Below are positions 8,119 through 8,146 of a DNA stretch of 8,146 nucleotides, in pieces (position 1 is the stretch's first letter; each line of letters opens with the position of its first letter). The notes under the pieces are model-generated. The model did no database searches. It had not been told where the DNA came from and saw only the letters and a program-made list of their open reading frames with translations. This DNA is from Giesbergeria sp. Lineage in GTDB: Bacteria; Pseudomonadota; Gammaproteobacteria; Burkholderiales; Burkholderiaceae_C. The position numbers were made by a program, and so were the translations under genes. The DNA lies in the NCBI GenBank assembly GCA_030690515.1, contig JAUYGP010000020.1:1-8146 (forward strand). The letters run 5' to 3'.

Positions 8119-8146
8119 CCCTGGCCTGCCAAGGGGTGGATACACG

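Larger units (their letters stand above)
7725..8146. other. Region upstream of the patatin gene without a confident gene
   Basis: These 422 nt hold the patatin leader and promoter and, toward the right edge, sequence of uncertain status. A minus-strand -10-like AATAAT lies at 7851-7846 without a well-spaced -35; if used, the patatin leader would be about 115 nt. On the plus strand, GTGACA at 7979-7984 and AAAAAT at 8003-8008 (18-nt spacer) make a moderate promoter pair. Downstream come a purine-rich GGAGAG at 8015-8020 and two hairpins at 8068-8093 and 8099-8118. Two plus-strand frames stay open to the edge, one from ATG 8013 and one with only an ATT start at 8029. I recognise neither product. 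Confidence 0.5.

Noticed and set aside
7861..8145. Minus-strand open frame of 94 codons upstream of the patatin gene
   Set aside because: The composition is Arg/Pro/Gly/Cys-rich without any motif. It covers the plus-strand hairpins and has no supporting Shine-Dalgarno, so it looks like a chance frame, though it is open near the edge.

Overview
The window looks like chromosomal DNA of a high-GC betaproteobacterium, most likely Burkholderiales of the Comamonadaceae type (Acidovorax-like). The reasons are the GC-rich codon use, the style of the leucine-catabolism genes and AraC regulator, and a short AT-rich repeat inside liuB that resembles, from memory, a dispersed repeat of that family. No database search was run, so the placement is inference.

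Positions 1-4985 hold a tight minus-strand cluster, read right to left: liuB (3-methylcrotonyl-CoA carboxylase beta subunit), a DinB/YfiT-superfamily protein, liuC (methylglutaconyl-CoA hydratase), a DUF4126 membrane protein, and liuD/mccA (biotin carboxylase/biotin carrier alpha subunit, cut by the left edge). Gaps are -4 to +38 nt, with one ATGA overlap and one abutting TAA|ATG junction, so the genes are probably cotranscribed. LiuB plus LiuD carboxylate 3-methylcrotonyl-CoA to 3-methylglutaconyl-CoA, and LiuC hydrates that to HMG-CoA. These are the middle steps of leucine/isovalerate breakdown. Isovaleryl-CoA dehydrogenase and HMG-CoA lyase are not in the window. The DinB and DUF4126 genes have no assigned step in the pathway.

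Positions 4986-5136 form a 151-nt divergent promoter region with overlapping inverted repeats. One 14-nt word from it recurs exactly inside the neighbouring gene. That gene (5137-6186, plus strand) encodes an AraC-family regulator, a natural candidate to control the liu cluster.

Positions 6234-7724 (minus strand, convergent with the regulator) encode a patatin-like phospholipase with a lipoprotein-type signal. Positions 7725-8146 contain no confident gene. They hold a terminator-like hairpin in the patatin leader, a second terminator-like hairpin on the plus strand near 8099-8118, and possibly the start of a plus-strand small RNA or gene. No rRNA, tRNA, CRISPR array, insertion sequence or phage gene was seen.
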